The notes under the pieces are model-generated. The model did no database searches, had not been told where the DNA came from, and saw nothing but the letters and a program-made list of their open reading frames with translations. From Bordetella parapertussis (GTDB lineage: Bacteria > Pseudomonadota > Gammaproteobacteria > Burkholderiales > SG8-41), in NCBI GenBank assembly GCA_945861275.1, contig CAMATZ010000013.1, forward strand, positions 1-64,000: a DNA stretch of 64,000 nucleotides, given 5' to 3'. This document shows positions 33,844-41,733 of this stretch, piece by piece. Numbering within the stretch: position 1 is the first letter of the stretch; every line of letters begins with the position of its first letter. Position numbers and translations under genes: made by a program.

Positions 33844-34818
33844 ATGTTTAGCAGGAAACTCGCCTTCGGGATTACCGCAGTGCTTGCCGCACTGTGCATG
33901 GCACAGGGCTATGCACAAACCGGCGACTATCCCAATCGTCCGATACGCCTGATTACACCGGCGCAACCGGGCGGCACCACCGATATTCTCGCGCGGGTGT
34001 TCGGCGCGCGGCTCGCCGAAACGTACAAGCAGCAGATCGTGGTTGACAATCGCGCAAGCGCCGCGGGTGTGATCGCAGGCGAGCTCACGGCGAGAGCTGC
34101 GCCGGACGGCTACACACTGTTCATGGCCTATCATCAGCACACCGTCACCGCGGCGCTGAATCCCAAACTGCCGTATCACGCGGTCAACGACTTCACGCCG
34201 ATTTCGCAACTGACGCGGGCAGGATTAATACTCGTCATCAATCCCTCGTCGCCGCCGAAGAACCTCAAGGAATTCATCGACTGGACCAAAAACTTCAAAG
34301 GCGCGCTGAACTTCGGCTCGGCGGGCACCGGCAGCGGTGGTCACCTTGCCGGCGAACTCTACAACCTTGCGACAGGCATCAAGGCCGCGCATATTCCGTA
34401 CAAGGGCTCGGCGCCGTCGCTGATCGACCTGGCCGCCGGGCAATACCACTACAATTTCGTCGGCATGCAAGCCGCGCAGGCGCTGGTACGTGGCGGCAAG
34501 CTGCGCGCGCTGGCGGTGACCGCGCCGCGGCGTGTGGGCGCATACAAAGACCTGCCTGCGGTAGCGGAATCGCTGCCCGGCTTTGAGGTTGTCGGCTGGT
34601 ACGGTGTCATGGGGCCGGCAAAACTACCGAAGCCCATCGTCGGTAAGCTGCACGGCGACCTGGTCAAATTTCTAAATGCGCCGGATATCCGCGACCGCAT
34701 CGTCGCCGATGGCTCCGAGCCGGTAGGATCGGAACCGGAAGCGTTCCGGCTGTACCTGTTGGCCGATATGGCGAAATGGGCGAAGCTGGTGAAGGAGAGC
34801 GGGGCCAAGCTGGATTGA
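33844..34818 (+). CDS. Bug/TctC-family TTT receptor
   Basis: A 324-residue periplasmic receptor with signal peptide MFSRKLAFGITAVLAALCMA ending in GYAQT, then YPNRPIRLITPAQPGGTTD, IVVDNRASAAGVIAGE and AHIPYKGSAPSLIDLAAGQ. AAAGGAAAT lies directly upstream. It is 23 nt after the Cys-rich UGSC partner and probably part of the same transcript, which hints that the UGSC pair acts on a compound taken up by this receptor. The ligand is unknown and no TctA/TctB genes are nearby. Confidence 0.88.
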   Translation: MFSRKLAFGITAVLAALCMAQGYAQTGDYPNRPIRLITPAQPGGTTDILARVFGARLAETYKQQIVVDNRASAAGVIAGELTARAAPDGYTLFMAYHQHTVTAALNPKLPYHAVNDFTPISQLTRAGLILVINPSSPPKNLKEFIDWTKNFKGALNFGSAGTGSGGHLAGELYNLATGIKAAHIPYKGSAPSLIDLAAGQYHYNFVGMQAAQALVRGGKLRALAVTAPRRVGAYKDLPAVAESLPGFEVVGWYGVMGPAKLPKPIVGKLHGDLVKFLNAPDIRDRIVADGSEPVGSEPEAFRLYLLADMAKWAKLVKESGAKLD

Positions 34819-34830
34819 TTGACTGCAACG

Positions 34831-34929
34831 GCGTGAAGGGGTGAATGAGTGAACGGGTAACCTCGCGCTGTGATCCTTCGCCTCCGGTAAGGGGAGAGCG
34901 GGATTTCACTCGTTCACTTATTCACGCAG
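34831..34929. repeat. GTGAAGGGGTGAATGAG inverted repeat
   Basis: The left arm CGTGAAGGGGTGAATGAGTG and the right arm CACTCGTTCACTTATTCACG flank about 60 nt containing ATCCTTCGCCTCC. It lies between the Bug receptor and the MBL gene. It is related in style to the TGAAGAG repeats at 25 and 27 kb. Confidence 0.65.
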
Positions 34930-34958
34930 TTATCAAAATTTTGTGGCGGAAGAAACCT

Positions 34959-35927
34959 ATGTGGTCAAATTTTCTTAAGGTATGGACGTGTGTTGGCGCA
35001 TTGGCGTTGGTGTCCGGTTTATCCAGCGCTTACGCACAGGCGCCCGCCGATGGCTCGGTGCGCGAGAAAGATATCCCGCTCACGGTGACTGAAGTCGCGC
35101 CGGGGTTGTTTTTTCAGTATCACCATCAGGAGTCGAACAATGCCTGGCTGGTGACCAGCGACGGTGTGCTGGTGATCGACACGCGCCAGCATCCCAGGCG
35201 CGGCGAGGAACTGCTGGCCGCGATCCGCAAGACCACGGACCAGCCGATAAAGTACGTGATCAACACGCATGCGCACGGCGACCATTATTTTGGCAACCCG
35301 GTATTCAAGCGTGAAGGCGCAATATTCATCGCACATCGCGATACCCAGCGCATGATGCAGGCCCATCACGGCGTGGAAATGAAACGCCGCCAGGGCTACT
35401 TTAAGCAGACGAAATTTGATCCGGCCGAGGTGCAGTTGGTGCTGCCGGACATGACTTTCGATTCGAAGCTGACGCTTACCCTCGGCGGGCGCAGCGTAGA
35501 GCTGCTGTATTTCGGCGCGGGGCAGAATCCCGGCGACACGCTGGTGTACTTCCCGCAGGAACGCGTGATGTTTTCCGGCGGTCCGTTCTCGAAAAACAGC
35601 TGGCCTAATCCGCAGTTCACGCCCTCGATGGGTAACTGGGTGGCGTTGCTGCGCAGGATTGCAGCGATGGATGTAGACAAATTTCTCGGCGGGCATGGCG
35701 ACATAGGCGCCAAAGCGGATGTGTTGAACGAAGCGCAGATGCTGTCGGACTTTGACGCGGGCATGCGTGATGCGGTGAAAAAGGGTATGAGCCGCGACGA
35801 AATACTCAAGAGTGAGCCGTTCGCGAAATACAAAGACATACGCAATTACTACCGCATGAATTTGTTTATTAACAGTTATTATCATTTTCTGATCACCGGC
35901 AAGCCGCAAGTGCCTCTGCCGGAATAA
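34959..35927 (+). CDS. Exported metallo-beta-lactamase-fold hydrolase
   Basis: A 322-residue periplasmic MBL-fold protein. The ATG at 34959 starts a signal peptide ending SSAYAQA; an in-frame ATG at 34845 lies in repeat sequence. The metal motif THAHGDH (104-109) and a late GGHGD His are present. Where most relatives have a third-site His (GHTxGD), this protein has AGQNPGD with Gln189, so one zinc site may be altered. Function could be hydrolysis of an ester, lactone or thioester. It sits between the UGSC operon and the third HsaA-like flavoprotein and may share their pathway. Confidence 0.85.
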   Translation: MWSNFLKVWTCVGALALVSGLSSAYAQAPADGSVREKDIPLTVTEVAPGLFFQYHHQESNNAWLVTSDGVLVIDTRQHPRRGEELLAAIRKTTDQPIKYVINTHAHGDHYFGNPVFKREGAIFIAHRDTQRMMQAHHGVEMKRRQGYFKQTKFDPAEVQLVLPDMTFDSKLTLTLGGRSVELLYFGAGQNPGDTLVYFPQERVMFSGGPFSKNSWPNPQFTPSMGNWVALLRRIAAMDVDKFLGGHGDIGAKADVLNEAQMLSDFDAGMRDAVKKGMSRDEILKSEPFAKYKDIRNYYRMNLFINSYYHFLITGKPQVPLPE

Positions 35928-35946
35928 TACGAATGAAGAAAGCGCA

Positions 35947-37152
35947 ATGACAGCAACCAGCAACACCAATAATTTCGCTGATGTTACGTATGACCAGGCC
36001 ATGCAGCGTGCGCAGGACCTGCTTCCCTTTCTGCGCGAGCACGCTGCGGCAGGCGAACGCGCCACGCGCATGCTGCCGCAAGTCGAGGCCGAACTGCATC
36101 GGGCAGGGCTGTTCCGTTATCACCAGCCGAAATCATGGGGCGGCATGGAGCTCGAGTTCATCGCCTATTTTGATATCCCCGAAATGCTCGCGCGCGGCGA
36201 CTGCTCGGTGGGCTGGAACATCGCCAACTTGAGTTCGCACCATCGCAATGTGGCGATGTTCTGTGAACAGGCGCAGCAGGAAATGTGGGGCGAAAACCGC
36301 GACTGCCTGGTGGCCTCGGGGATAGCCTTCGCGCAGGGCCGCGGGCAGCCGGTGGAGGGCGGCCTGCTGTTGAGCGGCCGCTGGTCGTTTTGTTCGGGGG
36401 TCGATATTGCGCATTGGAACATGCTCGGTTGTCAGGTGCGCGAGAATGATCAGATCATCGACTATCGCTATTGCATGGTGCCGCGCGCCCAGTACGAGAT
36501 CATCGACGACTGGCAGACCCTCGGCATGCGTGGCACCGGCAGCCGTTCGGTACGCTGCGACAACGTGTTCATACCCGAGCACCGCACACAGTCGATGTAT
36601 GCGGCGAAACCGGGGCATGAGTTCCCGGGGCTGCGCATCAATACCCACCCGGCGTTCAAAGTGCCGACATCATCGCTGGGCGGGCATTGCATCGCCGGCG
36701 CCATTGTCGGCAATGCGCAGGCCGCAGTTGACGCCACGATAGAGATGGTCAGGTCGCGCAGCACCAGTTACACGGGTGCTGCGATGCGTGATTTTCAGAG
36801 CGTGCAACTACGCGTCGGCGCCGCGGCCGCCAAGGTTGATGCCGCGCGGGTGGTGCTGCGTAATGATTGCCTGGTGGCCGATGCCGCCGTCAAAGCGGGA
36901 AAAACGCTCGACCTGGAGGAGAAATTGCGCAACAAGCGCAACTGCGCGGCAGCGGTGAAGCTGTGCACCGAAGCGGTGGATACACTGATGGAAATGTCCG
37001 GCGCCAACGGCATATACGACACTGCGCCGTTGCAGCGCATGTTTCGTGATGCGCACGCCGCCGCCGCGCATATCAACTTCAACGCCGACGTGCAGTTAGC
37101 GCCGTGGGCGCTGGTGCAGTTTGGCGGCGAGTTCAAATCGCCGGTGATGTAA
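35947..37152 (+). CDS. Acyl-CoA dehydrogenase-fold flavin monooxygenase (HsaA-like), paralogue 3
   Basis: A 401-residue flavoprotein, closest in the window to the one at 29953: FRYHQPKSWGGMELEF, LLSGRWSFCSGVDIAHWN, IDDWQTLGMRGTGSRSVRC and MSGANGIYDTAPLQRMFRDAH. It has the acyl-CoA dehydrogenase fold but resembles reduced-flavin hydroxylases of aromatic or steroid breakdown. It lies 19 nt after the MBL gene and likely ends that transcript. No flavin reductase gene is found nearby, so the partner must be encoded elsewhere. The substrate is unknown. Confidence 0.86.
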   Translation: MTATSNTNNFADVTYDQAMQRAQDLLPFLREHAAAGERATRMLPQVEAELHRAGLFRYHQPKSWGGMELEFIAYFDIPEMLARGDCSVGWNIANLSSHHRNVAMFCEQAQQEMWGENRDCLVASGIAFAQGRGQPVEGGLLLSGRWSFCSGVDIAHWNMLGCQVRENDQIIDYRYCMVPRAQYEIIDDWQTLGMRGTGSRSVRCDNVFIPEHRTQSMYAAKPGHEFPGLRINTHPAFKVPTSSLGGHCIAGAIVGNAQAAVDATIEMVRSRSTSYTGAAMRDFQSVQLRVGAAAAKVDAARVVLRNDCLVADAAVKAGKTLDLEEKLRNKRNCAAAVKLCTEAVDTLMEMSGANGIYDTAPLQRMFRDAHAAAAHINFNADVQLAPWALVQFGGEFKSPVM

Positions 37153-37166
37153 ATTTTTAAATAATG

Positions 37167-37183
37167 AATAAAAACAAATACTT
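37167..37183 (-). other. AT-rich 17-mer motif (copy e)
   Basis: On the minus strand it reads AAGTATTTGTTTTTATT, 19 nt past the pilU stop in the sense direction. It lies between convergent genes. Confidence 0.45.
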
Positions 37184-37202
37184 ATGATACTGCCCCTGTT
37201 GC

Positions 37203-38378
37203 TTAGGTCGCCGCTGCCGCAGCCGGTGGCTCCGGCTCCTCATGCAGGGACAAACTTGAACTGATGGTGGATGCCGGTTCACCACGTTTGCTTTTGAGTT
37301 TGATGTTCAGGCGCAATTCATTAGCCGAGTCTGAATTGCGTATGGCTTCTTCATAACTGATGTGGCTCTCGGAATACAAATCGAACAGCGCCCAGTCGAA
37401 GGTTCGCATCCCGAGTTCGCGCGACTTGGTCATGAGGGATTTGATTTCAGTGAACTCGCCTTTAAAAATGCGTTCGGCAATCGAGGGCGTGTTGAGCAGG
37501 ATTTCAATGGCGGCCTTGCGCCCGGTGTTGTCTTCCATGCGCACCAGTCGCTGTGCGACGATCGCGCGCAGGTTGGCCGCGAGATCCATCAGCAGCTGCG
37601 TACGCCGTTCTTCGGGAAAGAAATTGATGACACGCTCGATGGTCTGATTGGCGCTGTTCGCATGCAGCGTGCCCAGGCACAGATGTCCGGTTTCGGCGAA
37701 TGCGATGGCATGCTCCATGGTTTCCGCATCACGAATTTCACCGATCAGAATCACATCTGGCGCCTGACGCAGCGTGTTTTTCAGGGCGTGATGCCAGCTG
37801 TGGGTGTCGATGCCGACCTCGCGGTGCGTGATCAGCGACATCTTCGATTCATGCACATACTCCACCGGATCTTCGACCGTAATGATGTGGCCCGCCGAGG
37901 TGCGGTTACGCTGATCAATCATCGCCGCCAGCGTGGTTGATTTGCCCGAACCGGTGCCGCCGACCACCAGTACCAGGCCGCGCTTGTTCATGATGACTTC
38001 TTTGAGCACCACCGGCAGACCCAGTTTTTCGAAATTGGGAATTTCGGCGGCGATGGTGCGGATCACCATCCCGACGTGGCGCTGTTGCACAAACACGTTC
38101 ACGCGAAAGCGCGATATGCCGGGAATGGCAATCGCGAAATTGCATTCCATTTCCTTCTGGAACTCCGCGCGTTGCTCGCCGTTCATCAGCGCGTGCGCGA
38201 GCACCCGGGTGATTTCTCCGCTGAGTTTTTGAGAGGCCAGCGGCTGCATGGTGCCGTGCGCTTTCATGCTGGGCGGAAAATCAGCCGCGATAAAAAGATC
38301 CGACCCGTTTTGCGCGCTCATCACACCCAGCAACTTGTGCATATAAGCGCGCGCTTGCTCTTCGCTCAAACCCGACAT
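37203..38378 (-). CDS. pilU: Type IV pilus retraction ATPase PilU
   Basis: A 391-residue PilT/PilU-family hexameric ATPase at the inner-membrane pilus base. Walker A GGTGSGKST is at 140-148, the Asp/His-box region is ILIGEIRDAETMEHAIAFAE, and GHLCLGTLHANSANQTIERV follows. The C-terminal KSRELGMRTFDWALFDLY and NSDSANELRLNIKLKSKRGE match PilU rather than PilT, which ends earlier. PilU usually lies beside PilT; here pilT is absent and the neighbours are metabolic. PilU needs PilT to drive retraction. The gene converges with a flavoprotein gene and is followed upstream by a beta-hydroxyacid dehydrogenase on the same strand. Confidence 0.92.
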   Translation of the reverse strand: MSGLSEEQARAYMHKLLGVMSAQNGSDLFIAADFPPSMKAHGTMQPLASQKLSGEITRVLAHALMNGEQRAEFQKEMECNFAIAIPGISRFRVNVFVQQRHVGMVIRTIAAEIPNFEKLGLPVVLKEVIMNKRGLVLVVGGTGSGKSTTLAAMIDQRNRTSAGHIITVEDPVEYVHESKMSLITHREVGIDTHSWHHALKNTLRQAPDVILIGEIRDAETMEHAIAFAETGHLCLGTLHANSANQTIERVINFFPEERRTQLLMDLAANLRAIVAQRLVRMEDNTGRKAAIEILLNTPSIAERIFKGEFTEIKSLMTKSRELGMRTFDWALFDLYSESHISYEEAIRNSDSANELRLNIKLKSKRGEPASTISSSLSLHEEPEPPAAAAAT

Positions 38379-38441
38379 GACGTTTTTCTCTGAGGTGAGT
38401 GAACAGGATAGTGCATTTTACGGGAAGACAGGGCGCTGCCG

Positions 38442-39371
38442 TTAACCGTCGCGATCCAGCACTTTCTGTATCGCCTCGGCAGACACTTTGATCTCCACGC
38501 CGGCGCGCTCTTTTTGCAGCATCAGGAACGAGCGTGAATCGAGGTGGCCCCAGCCGCGATTGAGCGCTTCGGTCATTTCGGCGTGCGTGATGTTGGCGAT
38601 TTTCATCGGCACGCCGATTTCGCGCGCGAATTCGGTGGCCAGCGTCACGTCCTTGTGCGCGAGCTTCAGCGCAAAATCGGGCGGCTCGAACTTGTGTTGC
38701 ATGAACTGGTTGCCCATGCGGTCAAAGGTGCGCACACGGCCCATTGCGCACTGGCGCATCGCCGTCCACAGTTCCACCGGATCAACACCGCCTTTGACAC
38801 CCATCGTCATCAATTCCGCGATGGCTGCCTGCACCGCGTAACCCGCGCAGTTATGCACCAGCTTGGCGATGGTGCCTGCGCCGCTGGCGCCGACGTAAAA
38901 AATTTGATCGCCAATGGCCTCGAGCACCTTGCGATATTTGTCGAATACGGCGCGATCACCACCGACCAGCAGCGCCATCTTGCCGGACTGGGCGCCCTTG
39001 GGGCCGCCGCTGACCGGCGCGTCGAGCATGTGCAAGCCCTTTTTTGCAAACGCGGCGTGCAGCGCGCGCACCACGGTGACCGAGTTGGTGGAGAGATCAA
39101 ACCACACCGCGCCCGGCTTCATGTGGCTCAAAATGCCGTCCGCGCGCAGCGCGACATCCTGCACTTCTTTCGGACCCGGCAGCGAGGTCATGATGACGTC
39201 GCTGTCCTCAGCGATCTGCTTCACGTTGTCGGCCCACGTCGCGCCGACTTCAAGGTGGCGCCGGGAGAGGTCGCGATTGAGATCGTGAACGGTGACCTCG
39301 TATTCCGCCTTGCACAGGTTGTAAGCCATGTGACCGCCCATGGTGCCGATGCCGATGAATCCGATTTTCAT
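38442..39371 (-). CDS. Beta-hydroxyacid dehydrogenase (3-hydroxyisobutyrate dehydrogenase family)
   Basis: A 309-residue NAD(P)-dependent dehydrogenase. The Rossmann motif IGFIGIGTMGGHMA is at 3-16. The substrate block DAPVSGGPKGAQSG (118-131) and the catalytic Lys170 in GTIAKLVHN are conserved. The family oxidises 3-hydroxyisobutyrate, tartronate semialdehyde and similar acids. GGAGG lies 9 nt upstream of the ATG. It lies between pilU and a VOC protein on the same strand and is separated from the latter by an inverted repeat. The exact substrate is not determinable. Confidence 0.9.
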   Translation of the reverse strand: MKIGFIGIGTMGGHMAYNLCKAEYEVTVHDLNRDLSRRHLEVGATWADNVKQIAEDSDVIMTSLPGPKEVQDVALRADGILSHMKPGAVWFDLSTNSVTVVRALHAAFAKKGLHMLDAPVSGGPKGAQSGKMALLVGGDRAVFDKYRKVLEAIGDQIFYVGASGAGTIAKLVHNCAGYAVQAAIAELMTMGVKGGVDPVELWTAMRQCAMGRVRTFDRMGNQFMQHKFEPPDFALKLAHKDVTLATEFAREIGVPMKIANITHAEMTEALNRGWGHLDSRSFLMLQKERAGVEIKVSAEAIQKVLDRDG

Positions 39372-39408
39372 GTTGCGGGGCCTCCAGTGGATGATGCTGA
39401 AAAAATCT

Positions 39409-39505
39409 CACCGCAAAGACGCAAAGACGCAAAGAAAAACCCGCAAAGGAAAAACAAAATATGCCTTTCTTTGCGTTTCCTTTGCGTTTTTGCGTCTTTG
39501 CGGTG
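39409..39505. repeat. CACCGCAAAGACGCAAA inverted repeat
   Basis: CACCGCAAAGACGCAAA (39409-39425) and TTTGCGTCTTTGCGGTG (39489-39505) pair perfectly over 17 bp. It is of the same family as 13394-13491. Confidence 0.75.
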
Positions 39506-39535
39506 AAGAATTTGAATTTGTGTTTCCTCCACCAC

Positions 39536-39982
39536 TCAAGCTGCCTGCGCCGCCTCAGCTGCCGGGTAATTCAGTTCGATGGTGACCTGACTGGGGTCTT
39601 CGAAAAACACCTGGTGTATGCCCAGCGACGGTATGGTGCGCTCGCGAAACGCGACGTTGTGTTGGGTGAGGCGCGCGCGCATATCGGGGAGATTGGTGGC
39701 GGCAAACGCCATGTGGTCAACCGTGCCGGTGCCGTTGAGCGTCGACAGATCGCGGTCGCCGAGATATTCCTTGAGGCCTTCCGGGTTTTTGAGATCGACG
39801 CCGATGATATGCACCACGCCATTGGTTTCGGGATACTGCGGGCCGTTATACATCCACAGCCCGGGGAAATTAAACGGCGGGCGAAAGCCCTCGCTGAAGC
39901 CCATGATATCGGTATAGAAACGGCGCGAGGCTTCAACGTCGAGCGTGCGGATGGAAAAGTGATCGAGTTTGCCGATGGGCAT
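39536..39982 (-). CDS. VOC (glyoxalase/dioxygenase fold) family protein
   Basis: A 148-residue vicinal-oxygen-chelate protein of two beta-alpha-beta-beta-beta units. It has DHFSIRTLDVEASRRFYTD at the N-terminus (His8 is a likely metal ligand), VVHIIGVDLKN in the middle, VDHMAFAA, and QVFFEDPSQVTIELNY with the late Glu ligand. Such proteins act as glyoxalases, epimerases or ring-cleavage dioxygenases. AGGAA lies 8 nt upstream of the ATG. It shares strand with the beta-hydroxyacid dehydrogenase, with a repeat between them, and diverges from an MFS transporter. The substrate is unknown. Confidence 0.87.
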   Translation of the reverse strand: MPIGKLDHFSIRTLDVEASRRFYTDIMGFSEGFRPPFNFPGLWMYNGPQYPETNGVVHIIGVDLKNPEGLKEYLGDRDLSTLNGTGTVDHMAFAATNLPDMRARLTQHNVAFRERTIPSLGIHQVFFEDPSQVTIELNYPAAEAAQAA

Positions 39983-40128
39983 GGACGTTCCTGAACGTGA
40001 TGAAAGCGGGATGCTGGAATTCTAGCATTCAATCCGCGCGCGAAACGTTGTGGTTGCGACAGACCATCAAATGGGCTAACGTGAAAGTGTCGGCACTGCA
40101 GCGCTTACGAGACAAGGGCTTTACCGCA

Positions 40129-41346
40129 ATGGCAACGACAAAAGACAGGCGCGCCTACTGGATACTGGTGCTGTGCGCTTCGGCCATACTGATGATTACC
40201 ATGGGCGTGCGCCAGTCGCTCGGCCTGTTTGTATCGCCGCTCAATACTTCCACCGGGCTGGGTATCGTGACCATCAGTTTCGCGCTGGCGGTGGGGCAGT
40301 TTGTATGGGGCGCGGCGCAACCGATTTTCGGCGCGCTGCTGGATCGTGCGGGCACCGTGCGCATTATCGTCAGCGGCGCATTGATGATGGCGGTGGGGCT
40401 GGCGGCTACGCCGTTCATGGACAGCGGCTTTGGCCTGGTGCTGATGCTGGGTATTTTGACCGCGGCGGGCGCGGGTGCGGGCAGCTTCTCGATACTCATA
40501 GGCTCCGCGGCGCAGCGGCTGCCGGTGGAGCGCCGCGCGTTTGCGTCGGGCTTCATCAACGCCGGCGGCTCGTTCGGACAGTTTGTGTTTGCACCCTTGT
40601 CGCAGGCGGTGATCGCAGCATTCGGCTGGGTAACGGCGTTGTGGACATTGGCGGTAGCGTGCCTTGCGACGATACCGTTGGCATTCAAGCTGGGCAACAA
40701 GCCGCAGGCGGCGCCGGTGGCGGGCGCGCCTCTGGAAATCACGCTCAAGGCGCAAATCGGCGTCGCATTTCAGGATCGCAGCTACTGGTGTTTGCACGCC
40801 GGATTTTTCACCTGTGGATTTCACATCGCGTTTCTGGTGACGCATCTGCCGGGCGAAGTGGGGCTGTGCGGCTTGCCCGCAGCGGTGTCGGCAGGCGCAT
40901 TGGCGGTCATCGGCATTGCCAATATCGCGGGCAGTCTCGGCGTGGGCTGGCTGGCGCAAAAGCATCGCATGAAAATGTTGTTGTTCTGGGTCTACGGCGC
41001 GCGCGCAGTGGCGGTGGCCTGTTATCTCGCCGCCCCGAAAACCGCGCTCACGTTCTATATTTTTGCCGCGGTGCTGGGGCTGACCTGGCTCGCGACGGTG
41101 CCGCCGACCGCCGGACTCGTGGGTAAACTTTTCGGCACGCGCTATCTAGCCACGCTGTTTGGTTTTACGCTGTTGTCGCACCAGATCGGCGGATTTTTCG
41201 GCGCATGGCTGGGCGGCCTTGCTGTCGACAGCACCGGCAACTATCAGTGGATGTGGTACGCCGATATTGCGTTAGCGGCTATGGCGGCATTGGTGAATCT
41301 GCCGATACGCGAGGGGCATCCGCGCGCGCTTGCAGCGGCTGCGTAA
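40129..41346 (+). CDS. MFS transporter
   Basis: A 405-residue major-facilitator permease with about 12 hydrophobic helices. It begins with helix 1 WILVLCASAILMITMGVRQS, and the loop 2-3 signature GALLDRAGTVRIIVSG is present. The C-half repeats GWLAQKHRMKMLLFW. The ATG at 40129 has AAGGG about 11 nt upstream; a start at 39997 adds 44 polar residues and runs into the divergent promoter region, so it was rejected. It probably exchanges a small organic acid, judged only from the general resemblance to monocarboxylate-type MFS proteins. It diverges from the VOC gene. Confidence 0.88.
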   Translation: MATTKDRRAYWILVLCASAILMITMGVRQSLGLFVSPLNTSTGLGIVTISFALAVGQFVWGAAQPIFGALLDRAGTVRIIVSGALMMAVGLAATPFMDSGFGLVLMLGILTAAGAGAGSFSILIGSAAQRLPVERRAFASGFINAGGSFGQFVFAPLSQAVIAAFGWVTALWTLAVACLATIPLAFKLGNKPQAAPVAGAPLEITLKAQIGVAFQDRSYWCLHAGFFTCGFHIAFLVTHLPGEVGLCGLPAAVSAGALAVIGIANIAGSLGVGWLAQKHRMKMLLFWVYGARAVAVACYLAAPKTALTFYIFAAVLGLTWLATVPPTAGLVGKLFGTRYLATLFGFTLLSHQIGGFFGAWLGGLAVDSTGNYQWMWYADIALAAMAALVNLPIREGHPRALAAAA

Positions 41347-41354
41347 TATGACAT

Positions 41355-41371
41355 AACTTATTGTTTTTAAT
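41355..41371 (+). other. AT-rich 17-mer motif (copy f)
   Basis: AACTTATTGTTTTTAAT, 8 nt after the MFS stop, in the sense direction. It is followed by a second TTGTTTGTTTT run. Confidence 0.45.
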
Positions 41372-41452
41372 TGTTTGTTTTAACTGACGTGCTGCGCACC
41401 CAATGCAGTGTTGCATACTATCGGGTACCTAAAACTGACCATTTCCCACACC

Positions 41453-41592
41453 CGTCATTCCGGTGAAAACCGGAATCCAGTACGTAAATCCGATCCGAAG
41501 GATCCTGATTCGAGATGCTTCGCATAAAGATTGCCCGCCCCTAACCTACCTTCCCCCAAGGGAAGGGGATACCGGCTTGCGCCGGAATGACG
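41453..41592. repeat. GTCATTCCGG...CCGGAATGAC palindromic element
   Basis: The outer arms CGTCATTCCGG and CCGGAATGACG enclose GATCCGAAGGATCCTGATTC and CCTTCCCCCAAGGGAAGG. It is closely related to the inner part of 21808-22029, with the central segments in a different order. Confidence 0.7.
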
Positions 41593-41733
41593 AGGTTGGT
41601 GTTGACGCACGTGCGCTTGACGCCACGGTCTTAAATGTTCTACTAAGAGCGCAACGCTGCACTGGCGTCATGCAATTCACACATTGCGTCGCTAGACTCG
41701 GCGCTTGATCGAATGGTTAGCAAGGAGCCCCGC

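Larger units (their letters stand above)
41347..41733. other. 387-bp intergenic region with repeats
   Basis: No gene is seen. It holds an AT-rich 17-mer just after the MFS stop, a long palindromic element (41453-41592) and, near its right end, AAGGAG serving phoD. Confidence 0.5.
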
